The position numbers and the translations under genes are program-made. Shown here piece after piece: positions 34,997-44,587 of a stretch of 64,000 nucleotides of DNA; the first letter of the stretch is position 1, and each line of letters starts with the position of its first letter. A model generated the notes under the pieces. It was not told the DNA's origin. It saw only the letters and a list, made by a program, of their open reading frames with translations, and ran no database searches. This DNA comes from Methylotenera sp965234545. GTDB lineage: Bacteria > Pseudomonadota > Gammaproteobacteria > Burkholderiales > Methylophilaceae. The stretch spans positions 1,674,001 to 1,738,000 of the forward strand of contig OZ248348.1 in the NCBI GenBank assembly GCA_965234545.1. Direction: 5' to 3'.

Positions 34997-36349
34997 TTAT
35001 TTTTTGGCCACAGGCGTGGCGTAAGCATCCAATTCACTGGCTTGCCAACCGCCACCTAAGGCTTTCATTAAATTGACGCTGGCCACCAATCGTTTAGCCA
35101 ATATATCCAAGCTTAGTTTTTCACTGTCTAGCGCCGCCGTTTGAGCGCTAATCAGCGTCGGGTAATGAATTATGCCCACTTGTTGCTGATTGTTCATAAT
35201 GCTTAGCGCTGAACGCGCCGATTTTACTGCTTCCGCCTTATTCTCAGCCGCCGCCTCTAACGATTGCATGCTGGCTAAATTGTCTTCCACATCGCGAAAC
35301 GCATTGAGCACGGCTTGTTGGTAATTGGCGATTTCCACCTCATAAGCCAAGCGTGCTTCACTCTGTTTCGCTTTCGTTGCTCCACCGGAGTAAAAGGGAA
35401 AGAGCGTCTTCGCCCCACCTAACAGGCCTTTACGTATGCTGACACCGGCAAATAAATTCAATGACGGGTAGGCCGATGCCTCGGCTTCGCCAATTTTAGC
35501 GCTGGCCGCGGCCATTCTGCGTTCAGCGGCAGCAATGTCTGGTCTACGCAATAACAAATCTGCTGGCAAGGCTGCTGGCACCTCTGGTACTTGCGCAGTT
35601 AAAGGCGCACTGGCTATGGCGAAATCCGCCGGCGGCTTGCCAATTAACACCGCGATAGCATGCTCCAGTTGCGCGCGGCTAACTTTCACTTCGTGCATTT
35701 GCGATTGCACTGTATTGATCTGCGACTGCACTTGCAAAATGGCGCTTCTGTCGGCCACCCCAACCGCGTATTGATTTTGCGTGACTTTTAATAATCGCTC
35801 ATAAGCCACTGCTGTTTCTTGCAGCAAGCGAATCTGCTCGTCTTGCACCCGAAGGTTGAAGTAGTTTTGCGCCAATTGCGCTTGCAAGGACAGCTTCATG
35901 GCGGCCAAGTCAGCCGCGCTGGCTTGAGCCGTGGCGCCACTGGCCTCTATGCTGCGCTGTATGCGCCCCCACAGATCAATCTCCCAGTTGGCCAATATGC
36001 CTAAATCGTTTTGTCCACCGGCCACCACCGTAGGCAATTTAGATGCCAGTGCCACTTCGGTTAATGCGCGCGCTTGCTTTGTTCTGGCGGCTGCGGCTTG
36101 CAAGGAATAATTTTTCAGCTCCACTTCAGCGATCAGTTGATCCAATTCGGTGTTGCCATACAGCGTCCACCATTTGGCATCCATTTGGTTGGCCGACTTT
36201 GGCGTCTTAGCCGCCTCTTTATAGGCACTAGGAGTGGGCGTGGCAGGTGGCGCATAATTCGGCCCCAGCACTTTACAAGCACTGGCTAGGCTAGCTATGC
36301 CCAGCAATACGAGCAGGCGTCCAAATCGATTTTTATTCATCACGGTCAT
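34997..36349 (-). CDS. outer-membrane efflux lipoprotein (NodT/OpmB-like)
   Basis: A 450-residue TolC-family outer-membrane channel. A signal peptide ends in a clear lipobox, LASAC, so it is a lipoprotein. Two OEP repeats follow with long coiled-coil helices (QAQLAQNYFNLRVQDEQIRLLQ is typical). It is the last gene of a four-gene pump operon, six bases after the RND gene, as opmB follows muxABC. A start at the fourth codon (ATG AAT AAA) is possible. Confidence 0.92.
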   Translation of the reverse strand: MTVMNKNRFGRLLVLLGIASLASACKVLGPNYAPPATPTPSAYKEAAKTPKSANQMDAKWWTLYGNTELDQLIAEVELKNYSLQAAAARTKQARALTEVALASKLPTVVAGGQNDLGILANWEIDLWGRIQRSIEASGATAQASAADLAAMKLSLQAQLAQNYFNLRVQDEQIRLLQETAVAYERLLKVTQNQYAVGVADRSAILQVQSQINTVQSQMHEVKVSRAQLEHAIAVLIGKPPADFAIASAPLTAQVPEVPAALPADLLLRRPDIAAAERRMAAASAKIGEAEASAYPSLNLFAGVSIRKGLLGGAKTLFPFYSGGATKAKQSEARLAYEVEIANYQQAVLNAFRDVEDNLASMQSLEAAAENKAEAVKSARSALSIMNNQQQVGIIHYPTLISAQTAALDSEKLSLDILAKRLVASVNLMKALGGGWQASELDAYATPVAKK

Positions 36350-36354
36350 GGTCT

Positions 36355-39300
36355 TTAGTCTACCACGGCATTTCTTAGATGCGAGGCGTAGTGGGAGTTA
36401 AGGTACTGCAAGCGACCACTCAGCCACTTGCTAAATCGGTCCAGGTAAATGTACACCACCGGCGTGGTGTACAAGGTAAGCACTTGGCTGACGATCAAGC
36501 CGCCGCCTATGGCTATGCCTAAGGGCTGACGCATCTCTGCGCCATCGCCTTGGCCCAGCGCCAAGGGAACGGCCGCCAAAAGCGCGGCGATGGTGGTCAT
36601 TAAAATCGGCCTAAAGCGCAACAAGCAGGCCTCAAATATGGCTTGCTCAGCCGTGACAGAAGACGTGCGCTGGGTGGCCAGGGCAAAATCGATCATCATG
36701 ATGGCGTTCTTCATGACGATGCCTATCAGCATAAAAATGCCTATCATGGCGATCACGCTAAAGCCACTTTGAAACAAGATCAAGGCCATCAAGGCGCCCA
36801 CGCCCGCCGAGGGCAGCGTGGAAATAATGGTCAGCGGGTGGATCAAACTCTCATAGAGCACCCCCAAAACGATGTACAAACTTAAAAAAGCCGCCAAAAT
36901 CAGCATGGGCTGGTTGTCCAACATTTCTTTAAAAGCCTTGGCCGAACCCTGAAAACTGCCACGCACCGAGCTGGGCAAGCTGATGCCTTGCAGCGCCTCA
37001 TCGATTAAGCGAGTGGCCTGCGACAAGGACACGCCCTTAGGCAAATTGAAGGACACGGTGGTCGCGGCAAATTGGCCATGGTGATTGACTTGCAATGACG
37101 CCTCGGTCTCTTTATAACTGGCGACCATGGACAAGGGCACAGACTGACCGTTGGCATTGATGACGTTCAGGTGATCCAAGGCAGTGGGCGACTGAGCAAA
37201 TTCTGGCGCTAAGCCCATCACCACTTGGTAGTGGTTAAGCGATTGGTAAACATTGCTGGCCACGCGTTGGGTAAAGGCATTGTTTAATACGCTGTCTATC
37301 TGTTTGGCACTGATGCCCAAGCGCGCAGCCGCGTCGCGGTCTAAGTTCAAGCTGGTTTGCAAGCCGTGCGCCTGCACATCGGAATCCAAATCGAGCAATT
37401 GCGGCACCTTAGCCAGGGTGCGGCGTATGCTCGGCTCCCATTGTTGCAGCAAAGCCAGTTCATCGGCTTGCACGGTGTACTCATAACTGGAGCGACTTTG
37501 CCTGCCGCCTATGCGTATGTCTTGTACCGGGTTCAAGATTAAGTTGGCGCCCGGTTGATCGGCCAAACGCTCACGCAAGCGCGCGATGACTTTATCTGCT
37601 GTGTCGTGCCTTTCCTCCAACGGTTTTAAACTAATGAACAGCGAGGCCGAATTGGCTTGGCCACCGCCACCGGTATAACCCACGGCGGTTTTAACAGCCG
37701 GATCGGCCTTGATGATGTCGATGAAGCGCGCTAATTTCTTTTCCATGGCCTGAAAGGACACGCTCTGATCGGCTTGTATGCGACCGGTTAGCTGCCCCGT
37801 GTCTTGTGCTGGGAAAAAACTTTTTGCAATCACCGTGTACAAAAAGACATTGATGCATACCGTTAACAATAAACCGCCCATGGTCAAGGCTGCATGATTG
37901 AGCGCCCATGACAAGCTGCGCTTATAGGCATCCAATAGGCGATTAAACAGCGCATCGCTCCATTGAAAAAAACGCGGGCTAATCCGCACGGGGCCGCTAG
38001 GCTTGAGTAAATAGGCACACATCATGGGCACCGTAGTGAGCGACACCACCAGCGAAATAAGGATAGCGACCACCAACGTCACGACGAACTCGCGGACGAA
38101 CAAGCCGACGTAGCCGCCCATTAATAGCATGGGAATAAACACCGCGATGATGACCAAGGTCATGCTCAATACCGTTGAGCCCACTTCTTTTGCCCCCAGG
38201 TAGGCGGCTTGTTTTGCATCCAGCCCATTTTCTAGGTGTCGCGTGATGTTTTCCAGCACCACAATCGCATCGTCAACCACAAAGCCGACGGCTATGGTGA
38301 GCGCCATCAAGGACAGGGTATTGAGGCTGTAATCGAGTAGATACATGGCGGCAAATGTGCCGACCAGCGACACCGGCACCGCCACGATGGGCACCAAGGC
38401 GGCGCGGCCGTTACGTAAAAACATCAGCACCACCAAGATCACCAACATCACGGCAAAGACCAAGGTGTACCCGGCATCGTTTATCGATGCGCGTATGTTG
38501 CTAGTGCGCTCCATGGCCACGCTTAAGTCAACGGCAGCCGGAATCGAGGCTTTTAAGCTAGGCAACACATCGCTAATGCGTCCCACGGTATCAATAATGT
38601 TGGCGCCGGCTTCACGCTTGATCACCACCAGCACGGCCGGTTTACCGTTGTCCAAGCCTGCGGTGCGCACGTCTTCGACGCCATCGTTCAATTGCGCCAC
38701 ATCGCGCATGGCCACGGCCGCGCCATTTTGGTATTTAATCACCACGCCCGCGTAATCGGCGGCACCTTGTAATTGCCCGTTAGAGGCAATTTGCCAATGG
38801 CCACTGGCGTCATCCAAGCTGCCTTGCGGTAAGTTAGAGTTAGCTGACGAGAGGGCCTTGCGAACCTCATCAAGGCCCACGCCGTATTGCTGCAAGGCAT
38901 TGGGATTAAGATCCACGCGCACCGCCGGTAAGGCACTGCCTCCAACTTCAATTTCACCCACGCCTTTTAATTGCGAGAGCTTTTGTGACACCACCGTCGA
39001 GGCGGCATCGTAAAGTTGACCCTGACTCATCGATGCCGAGGTCAAACTCAGTATCATGATGGGCGCGTCCGCCGGATTCACCTTGCGGTAAAAAGGCTTG
39101 CTCGGCATGCTGATCGGCAAATCACTTTGTGCGGCATTCAAGGCGGCTTGCACATCACGCGCTGCACCATTGATGTCGCGGTCTAGGTTAAATTGCAAGA
39201 CGATACGGCTGGCGCCTAGCGCACTGGTCGAGGTCATTTCGGTGATGCCGGCGATGCGCCCCAATGAGCGCTCCAGCGGCGTGGTAACAGCGGCGGCCAT

Positions 39301-39474
39301 GGTTTCCGGGCTGGCCCCAGGTAGCGATGCGGAGACTTTAATGGTGGGGATGTCCACCCTAGGTAATGGGGAAATAGGCAACAACTGCAAGGCACTGATG
39401 CCCACCAACATCAGCCCTAAGGTCAATAGCGTGGTGGCTACCGGTCTACTGATGAAGGGCGCACTAAAGTTCAT
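36355..39474 (-). CDS. mdtC: RND efflux pump inner-membrane subunit (MuxC/MdtC-like)
   Basis: A 1039-residue HAE1-type RND permease with two six-helix halves and large periplasmic loops. Proton-relay Asp-Asp sits in VGFVVDDAIVVLENI. The N-terminus FISRPVATTLLTLGLMLVG is typical. It overlaps no neighbour but is ten bases after its partner, with which it forms the mixed trimer known for MdtBC/MuxBC. The two are clear homologues with different C-terminal ends. Confidence 0.93.
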   Translation of the reverse strand: MNFSAPFISRPVATTLLTLGLMLVGISALQLLPISPLPRVDIPTIKVSASLPGASPETMAAAVTTPLERSLGRIAGITEMTSTSALGASRIVLQFNLDRDINGAARDVQAALNAAQSDLPISMPSKPFYRKVNPADAPIMILSLTSASMSQGQLYDAASTVVSQKLSQLKGVGEIEVGGSALPAVRVDLNPNALQQYGVGLDEVRKALSSANSNLPQGSLDDASGHWQIASNGQLQGAADYAGVVIKYQNGAAVAMRDVAQLNDGVEDVRTAGLDNGKPAVLVVIKREAGANIIDTVGRISDVLPSLKASIPAAVDLSVAMERTSNIRASINDAGYTLVFAVMLVILVVLMFLRNGRAALVPIVAVPVSLVGTFAAMYLLDYSLNTLSLMALTIAVGFVVDDAIVVLENITRHLENGLDAKQAAYLGAKEVGSTVLSMTLVIIAVFIPMLLMGGYVGLFVREFVVTLVVAILISLVVSLTTVPMMCAYLLKPSGPVRISPRFFQWSDALFNRLLDAYKRSLSWALNHAALTMGGLLLTVCINVFLYTVIAKSFFPAQDTGQLTGRIQADQSVSFQAMEKKLARFIDIIKADPAVKTAVGYTGGGGQANSASLFISLKPLEERHDTADKVIARLRERLADQPGANLILNPVQDIRIGGRQSRSSYEYTVQADELALLQQWEPSIRRTLAKVPQLLDLDSDVQAHGLQTSLNLDRDAAARLGISAKQIDSVLNNAFTQRVASNVYQSLNHYQVVMGLAPEFAQSPTALDHLNVINANGQSVPLSMVASYKETEASLQVNHHGQFAATTVSFNLPKGVSLSQATRLIDEALQGISLPSSVRGSFQGSAKAFKEMLDNQPMLILAAFLSLYIVLGVLYESLIHPLTIISTLPSAGVGALMALILFQSGFSVIAMIGIFMLIGIVMKNAIMMIDFALATQRTSSVTAEQAIFEACLLRFRPILMTTIAALLAAVPLALGQGDGAEMRQPLGIAIGGGLIVSQVLTLYTTPVVYIYLDRFSKWLSGRLQYLNSHYASHLRNAVVD

Positions 39475-39484
39475 GGGCGCAGCC

Positions 39485-42400
39485 TCATGCCCAGCCTTTG
39501 ACTTTGTCCACCAAGCGAGGTCCTATTCCGGCTTGGGCTAAGCGCTCCATGGCCAGATAAATCACCGGCGTGGTAAACAAGGTCAGCATTTGGCTCATGA
39601 TCAAACCGCCTACTAGGGTAATGCCCAAGGGGTGACGCAAATCGGAACCAACCCCCCAGCCCAACATCAGTGGCAAGGCACCTAATAAGGCGGCAAAGGT
39701 GGTCATGGTGATGGGTCGCAAGCGCAATAAGCAGGCTTGGTAGATGGCCTCAGTTGCCGTCATGCCTTGTTCGCGCTGCGCATCCAGGGCAAAATCAATC
39801 ATCATGATGGCGTTCTTCATGACGATGCCTATCAATAAAATGATGCCGATAATGGCAATCACATTGAGTTCGTTACCCGATAGCATTAAGGCCAATAAGG
39901 CCCCTATGCCTGCCGATGGCAGGGTAGACAAGATGGTAATCGGGTGGATGTAGCTTTCATACAGCACCCCTAAAACAATGTACACCACCACGATGGCCGC
40001 CAGAATTAACCACAACTGATTGGCCAATGAGGCTTTAAAAGCCAAGGTCGCGCCTTGCAATTTCAATTGGCTGCTGGCCGGTAAAGCCAATTCGCGCTGG
40101 GCCGTTTCCACCACCTTGATAGCCTCATCCAAGGACGTGCCTGGCGCTAAGTTAAAGGAAATGGTGCTGGCCGGAAATTGCCCAGCGCGGCTAATCAACA
40201 AGGGCGCACGGCGCTCGCTGACCGTGGCAATCGACGACAAGGGAATTTGCTTGGACAGATTGGCGGCCGTGACATTGGCGCCGCCACTCATGTTGCTCAC
40301 GTACAAACCGGCTAAACCTTGCACGCTGTCACGGAATTCGGGCTTCACTTCCAGTATGACGCGTTGCTGATTGGTAGGGGTAAACAGGGTTAACACTTGG
40401 CGTTGACCATAGGCGTTGTACAAGGTGTTGTTCACGTCGTTGGCGCTCAAGCCATAACGAGCTGCCATGTTGCGGTCTATCTCGACGTGGGCTTGCAAGC
40501 CACCTTCTTGCTGGTCGCTGGTAACATCAGCCAATTCCGGTGCAGCGCTTAAGCGTGCCACCAATTTTGGCACCCAGGCGCGCAACACCTCGGCATCGGC
40601 ATCTTCCAATGAAATTTGGTACTGCGTCGGGCTGACTTTATCTTCTATGGTTAAATCCTGCACGGATTGCATGAATAACTTAATGCCTTGCACCTCGGCC
40701 ACCGCAGTTTGCAAGCGGTCTATCACTTCATCGGCTCGGTCGCGATCGGCCAATGGTTTCAAATTAATCAAGAAGCGACCGGTATTGAGCGTGGCATTGC
40801 TGCCGTCTACACCTATGAAGGAAGACAAACTTTCCACCGCCGGATCCTGCAAAATCACCCGACCCAAGGCTTGCTGGCGCTCGGCCATGGCCGCGAAGGA
40901 CAAGCTGCTTGGGCCTTGTGAAACGGCTTGAATGGCACCGGTGTCTTGCGCCGGGAAAAAGCCTTTGGGGATGAACACGTACAGTAACACCGTGATGACT
41001 AGGGTGAGCCCGGCCACCATCAGCGTTAAACGTTGGCGATTAAACACCCATTGCAACATTTCCCCATAGCGCACGGTGACCTTATCAAACCAGGCGCCGG
41101 TCACCTCAAAGAAACGGCTTTGCTCAGCGGTAGGCACGTGGCGCAATAAACGCGCGCACATCATGGGGGTGAGAGTCAAGGACACCACGGCCGAAATCAA
41201 AATGGCCACCAACAAGGTCACGGCAAATTCATGGAATAAGCGGCCGATGACGTCGCCCATAAACAACAGTGGAATCAACACCGCCATCAAGGACACCGTC
41301 AAGGAAATAATGGTAAAGCCGATTTGCTTCGATCCTTTAAGGGCGGCCTGCATAGGCGACTCCCCGGCCTCGATGTAGCGCATGATGTTTTCTATCATGA
41401 CGATGGCATCGTCCACCACAAAGCCGGTGGCCACAATCAGCGCCATTAGGGTTAAGTTGTTGATGGAAAAGCCAGCCAAATACATGGCGGCAAAACTGCC
41501 TATTAAGGATAAGGGCACGGCCACACTAGGAATAATCGTGGCGGACAGGTTGCGTAAAAATAGGAAAATCACCATGACCACCAAGGCCACCGACAACAAC
41601 AACTCAAACTGCACATCGGCCACCGAGGCGCGTATGGTTTGCGTTCTATCGGTGAGCACGGTCACCTTAACCGCCGGTGGCAAGCTCGCTTGCAAGCTAG
41701 GCAATACTTTTTTAATGCCGTCCACCACCTCAATAACATTGGCCCCAGGCTGACGCTGCACGTTGACTATCAGCGCTTGGGATGCATTGCCCCAGGCCGC
41801 TAACCTGGCATTCTCGGCGCCGTCCACCACCTCGGCCACTTCCCTTAAACGCACAGGCGCACCATTGCGATAAGTCACGGTTAGGCCCAAAAACTCTTCC
41901 ACGGATTGCAACTGATCATTGGAATTTAAACTGGAGGCTTGGCTAGGGCCGTCAAAGCCACCCTTAGCCTGGTTGGAGTTGGCGTTGGTGATTGCCAAGC
42001 GCAAGTCTTCTAAAGATAAGTTGTAGGCGGCCAGGGCTTTCGGGTTGGCTTGCACGCGAATGGCCGGGCGTTGCCCACCGCTGATGCTGACCAAGCCGAC
42101 GCCGGGCAATTGGGAGATTTTGGCTATCAACCTCGATTCCGCCAACTTTTGCATGGTCGGCAATGGCAAGGTGGGGGAAGTCAGGGCCAAAGTCAAAATG
42201 GCTGGATCGGCCGGGTTGATTTTGCTGTAAATCGGCAACTGCGGCAGATCGGGCGGCAACAAATTAATTGCGCCATTGATGGCGGCTTGCACGTCTTGCT
42301 CGGCCACATCCAAGGGCAATTCCAGATTAAATTGCAAGGTAATCACGGAAGCCCCGTCCGAACTGGTCGAAGACATTTGCTTCAAGCCTGGCATGCGCCC

Positions 42401-42613
42401 AAATTGCCGCTCCAGTGGCGCGGTGATGTTAGACGTGACTAAGTCTGGGCTGGCACCCGGGTATAAAGTGACCACTTGTATGGTCGGGTAATCAAATTGC
42501 GGAAGAGCAGAAACCGGAATGACGCGGTAGGCAAACAAGCCCACCAGCAATATCGCCACCATCAGCAAAGAGGTGGCGATGGGCCGAGCAATAAACGGGC
42601 GCGAAATATTCAT
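39485..42613 (-). CDS. mdtB: RND efflux pump inner-membrane subunit (MuxB/MdtB-like)
   Basis: A 1042-residue RND permease starting FIARPIATSLLMVAILLVGLFAYRVIPVSALPQFDYPTI. The Asp-Asp pair lies in TGFVVDDAIVMIENI. The adjacent second RND gene and the lack of a regulator in the operon match MdtABC/MuxABC-OpmB. Probable substrates include novobiocin, bile-like amphiphiles and flavonoids by analogy only. Confidence 0.93.
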   Translation of the reverse strand: MNISRPFIARPIATSLLMVAILLVGLFAYRVIPVSALPQFDYPTIQVVTLYPGASPDLVTSNITAPLERQFGRMPGLKQMSSTSSDGASVITLQFNLELPLDVAEQDVQAAINGAINLLPPDLPQLPIYSKINPADPAILTLALTSPTLPLPTMQKLAESRLIAKISQLPGVGLVSISGGQRPAIRVQANPKALAAYNLSLEDLRLAITNANSNQAKGGFDGPSQASSLNSNDQLQSVEEFLGLTVTYRNGAPVRLREVAEVVDGAENARLAAWGNASQALIVNVQRQPGANVIEVVDGIKKVLPSLQASLPPAVKVTVLTDRTQTIRASVADVQFELLLSVALVVMVIFLFLRNLSATIIPSVAVPLSLIGSFAAMYLAGFSINNLTLMALIVATGFVVDDAIVMIENIMRYIEAGESPMQAALKGSKQIGFTIISLTVSLMAVLIPLLFMGDVIGRLFHEFAVTLLVAILISAVVSLTLTPMMCARLLRHVPTAEQSRFFEVTGAWFDKVTVRYGEMLQWVFNRQRLTLMVAGLTLVITVLLYVFIPKGFFPAQDTGAIQAVSQGPSSLSFAAMAERQQALGRVILQDPAVESLSSFIGVDGSNATLNTGRFLINLKPLADRDRADEVIDRLQTAVAEVQGIKLFMQSVQDLTIEDKVSPTQYQISLEDADAEVLRAWVPKLVARLSAAPELADVTSDQQEGGLQAHVEIDRNMAARYGLSANDVNNTLYNAYGQRQVLTLFTPTNQQRVILEVKPEFRDSVQGLAGLYVSNMSGGANVTAANLSKQIPLSSIATVSERRAPLLISRAGQFPASTISFNLAPGTSLDEAIKVVETAQRELALPASSQLKLQGATLAFKASLANQLWLILAAIVVVYIVLGVLYESYIHPITILSTLPSAGIGALLALMLSGNELNVIAIIGIILLIGIVMKNAIMMIDFALDAQREQGMTATEAIYQACLLRLRPITMTTFAALLGALPLMLGWGVGSDLRHPLGITLVGGLIMSQMLTLFTTPVIYLAMERLAQAGIGPRLVDKVKGWA

Positions 42614-42631
42614 GGCGGCTTAAGTGTAGCC

Positions 42632-43918
42632 TTATAAACTCAAGGAGCGAGTCAGGATCATGGTCTCAAGGCCGCGACTGGCGCCGCGCAATGCGTTTGA
42701 AGCGACCGGTGTGGCCTGACCGATGACTTTAATCTTGGCGCCTTCTCTGAGGCGATCCGCTCCCTCGACCACCACTTGGCTACCCACTGACAAGCCGCTT
42801 AACACCACCGTGGTGTCACCTTGATTGGCACCCAATGTAACCGGGGTCACGGTGACGGTTTGGTTGTCTTTTAACTGATAAACAAAACTGCCTTTAGCGC
42901 CGCGTTGTATGGCGGCGGTTGGCATCAGGGTCGCTTTCGCTAGGCTCTGTACCGGCATTTTGATGTTAACGAATTGGTTGGCAAACAAGGCGTTGTCGGT
43001 ATTTGGGAATTCTGCTTTTAATTTAATGGTGCCGGTGCTGGGGTCGATTTTATTGTCCGCCGCCAACAACCAGCCTTTGCCTAAATTGCGCTCTTGGCTT
43101 CTGTCGTAAGCATTCACCGCAATGCGCTCTGAACCGAGCAGTTTCATGACTTGCGGCAAGGCATCTTCTGGTGCGGTAAACACCACGCTGATGGGTTGCA
43201 ATTGGGTGATCACGACGATGCCTTTAGCGCCGGAGGCACGCAGCATATTGCCTTTATCGATCTGCCGTAAGCCCACGCGACCGCTAATTGGGGCGATCAC
43301 TTTGGTGTGCGAGAGCTGCAATTTTGCGTTGTCTATGCTGCCTTGATCGGCTTGCACGGCAGCTTTGTGTTGGCGCACCAGCGCTTCTTGGGTGTCCACT
43401 GACTGACGGGAAATGGAGTCTTGCGCCAACAAGGTGCGATAGCGTTCTAGATCGGCTTGCGCATTATCCAGTAGCGCTTGATCGCGGGCCAATTGCCCAG
43501 CCGCCAAGGTGAGCTGTACTTCGAATGGACGTGGGTCAATTTGCGCCAGCACATCACCGGCTTTAACCATTTGTCCTTCTTTAAAATCAATGCTGGTAAT
43601 TTGCCCGTCTACTCGGCCGTAAACCTCTACCGCGTTGAGTGGCGTGACCGTGCCTATGGCCAATAAATTGTCATCAAATTGACCTTGGCGAACCGAGGCC
43701 AACACTACTGGCATCTGCTCGGCATTGGCTACATCGGACTGTGTGTTGGGCGTTGCGGCGGGCGGCGTGACTGGGTCGCCTGAGCTCATCCAAATCACCA
43801 CGGCCAAGACCAACGCACCCACGCCTAGGGTGAGCAGTTGGCGTTTTCCTAAGGTGGTTTTGGGTCTAGCCGTGCTAAGGCCTGAAAACAGTTTTGCTAG
43901 ATCAGAATGAGATGCCAT
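42632..43918 (-). CDS. mdtA: RND efflux periplasmic adaptor (MuxA/MdtA-like)
   Basis: A 428-residue membrane-fusion protein. A single N-terminal helix (LLTLGVGALVLAVVIWM) anchors it. The lipoyl half-motifs are VDGQITSIDFKEGQMVKAGDVLAQIDPRP and LSHTKVIAPISGRVGLRQIDKGN, with a coiled-coil hairpin between. It links the two RND subunits to the outer-membrane channel. It is the first gene of the operon. Confidence 0.92.
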   Translation of the reverse strand: MASHSDLAKLFSGLSTARPKTTLGKRQLLTLGVGALVLAVVIWMSSGDPVTPPAATPNTQSDVANAEQMPVVLASVRQGQFDDNLLAIGTVTPLNAVEVYGRVDGQITSIDFKEGQMVKAGDVLAQIDPRPFEVQLTLAAGQLARDQALLDNAQADLERYRTLLAQDSISRQSVDTQEALVRQHKAAVQADQGSIDNAKLQLSHTKVIAPISGRVGLRQIDKGNMLRASGAKGIVVITQLQPISVVFTAPEDALPQVMKLLGSERIAVNAYDRSQERNLGKGWLLAADNKIDPSTGTIKLKAEFPNTDNALFANQFVNIKMPVQSLAKATLMPTAAIQRGAKGSFVYQLKDNQTVTVTPVTLGANQGDTTVVLSGLSVGSQVVVEGADRLREGAKIKVIGQATPVASNALRGASRGLETMILTRSLSL

Positions 43919-44025
43919 GTGTCGTTACCGTTTAAAGGTTAGGCTTGAATTATAGACGATAATCCAATCTATGCACCAGCTTAGGCGCGCGCAATTTCAA
44001 TGCAATCCAAGGCTAAAAAAAGCCA

Positions 44026-44057
44026 TAAAAAAACCCGGCACATCGCTGCGCCGGGTT
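44026..44057 (-). terminator. Rho-independent terminator after ssb
   Basis: Read on the minus strand: AACCCGGCGCA, a GCGA tetraloop, TGTGCCGGGTT and then a T-tract. The stem is 11 pairs with one G-U. It is 30 bases beyond the ssb stop. Confidence 0.88.
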
Positions 44058-44086
44058 GCTTATCTCATACTGCTAAACAGGCAAGA

Positions 44087-44584
44087 TTAAAATGGAATGT
44101 CGTCCTCGAAATCGTCAAAGCCTGAACCGCCTGCCGCTGGTTTTGCTGCAGCAGGTTTGGCCGCCACCGGATTGCTAGGCGCTTGATTGTAATCGTCACC
44201 ACCACTGCTTTGATCCATGCCGCCGTCGTAACTGGCATTGGGACCGGCGCCATCACGGCCACCCAACATTTGCATTTGATCGGCAATGATTTCCGTGGTG
44301 TAGCGGTCTTGGCCTTCTTTGGTTTGCCATTTGCGCGTTTGCAAGCGGCCTTCGACATACACAGGACGGCCTTTTTTTAAGTACTCGCCGGCAATCTCAG
44401 CCAACTTACGGTACATAACAATGTTGTGCCACTCGGTGCGCTCTTGCTTGGCACCGGCTTTGTCTTTCCAGCTATCGGTGGTGGCAATGCTGAAATTACA
44501 AACCGCGTCGCCGTTCGGCATGAAACGCACTTCAGGATCGCGGCCTAAATTACCGACTAAAATTACTTTATTTACTGATGCCAT
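44087..44584 (-). CDS. ssb: single-stranded DNA-binding protein
   Basis: A 165-residue SSB. The OB fold opens MASVNKVILVGNLGRDPEVRF and holds WHNIVMYRKLAEIAGEYLKKG. A Gly/Ala/Pro-rich linker follows, and the acidic tip DDFEDDIPF binds partner proteins. The GAGGGG ribosome-binding site lies in the end of the MFS gene three bases upstream, so the two may be cotranscribed. Confidence 0.96.
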   Translation of the reverse strand: MASVNKVILVGNLGRDPEVRFMPNGDAVCNFSIATTDSWKDKAGAKQERTEWHNIVMYRKLAEIAGEYLKKGRPVYVEGRLQTRKWQTKEGQDRYTTEIIADQMQMLGGRDGAGPNASYDGGMDQSSGGDDYNQAPSNPVAAKPAAAKPAAGGSGFDDFEDDIPF

Positions 44585-44587
44585 TTT

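Noticed and set aside
36355..42613. Several open frames of 100-150 residues on the plus strand within the two RND genes
   Set aside because: They are shadows of the long RND coding frames and lack start signals and recognisable domains.
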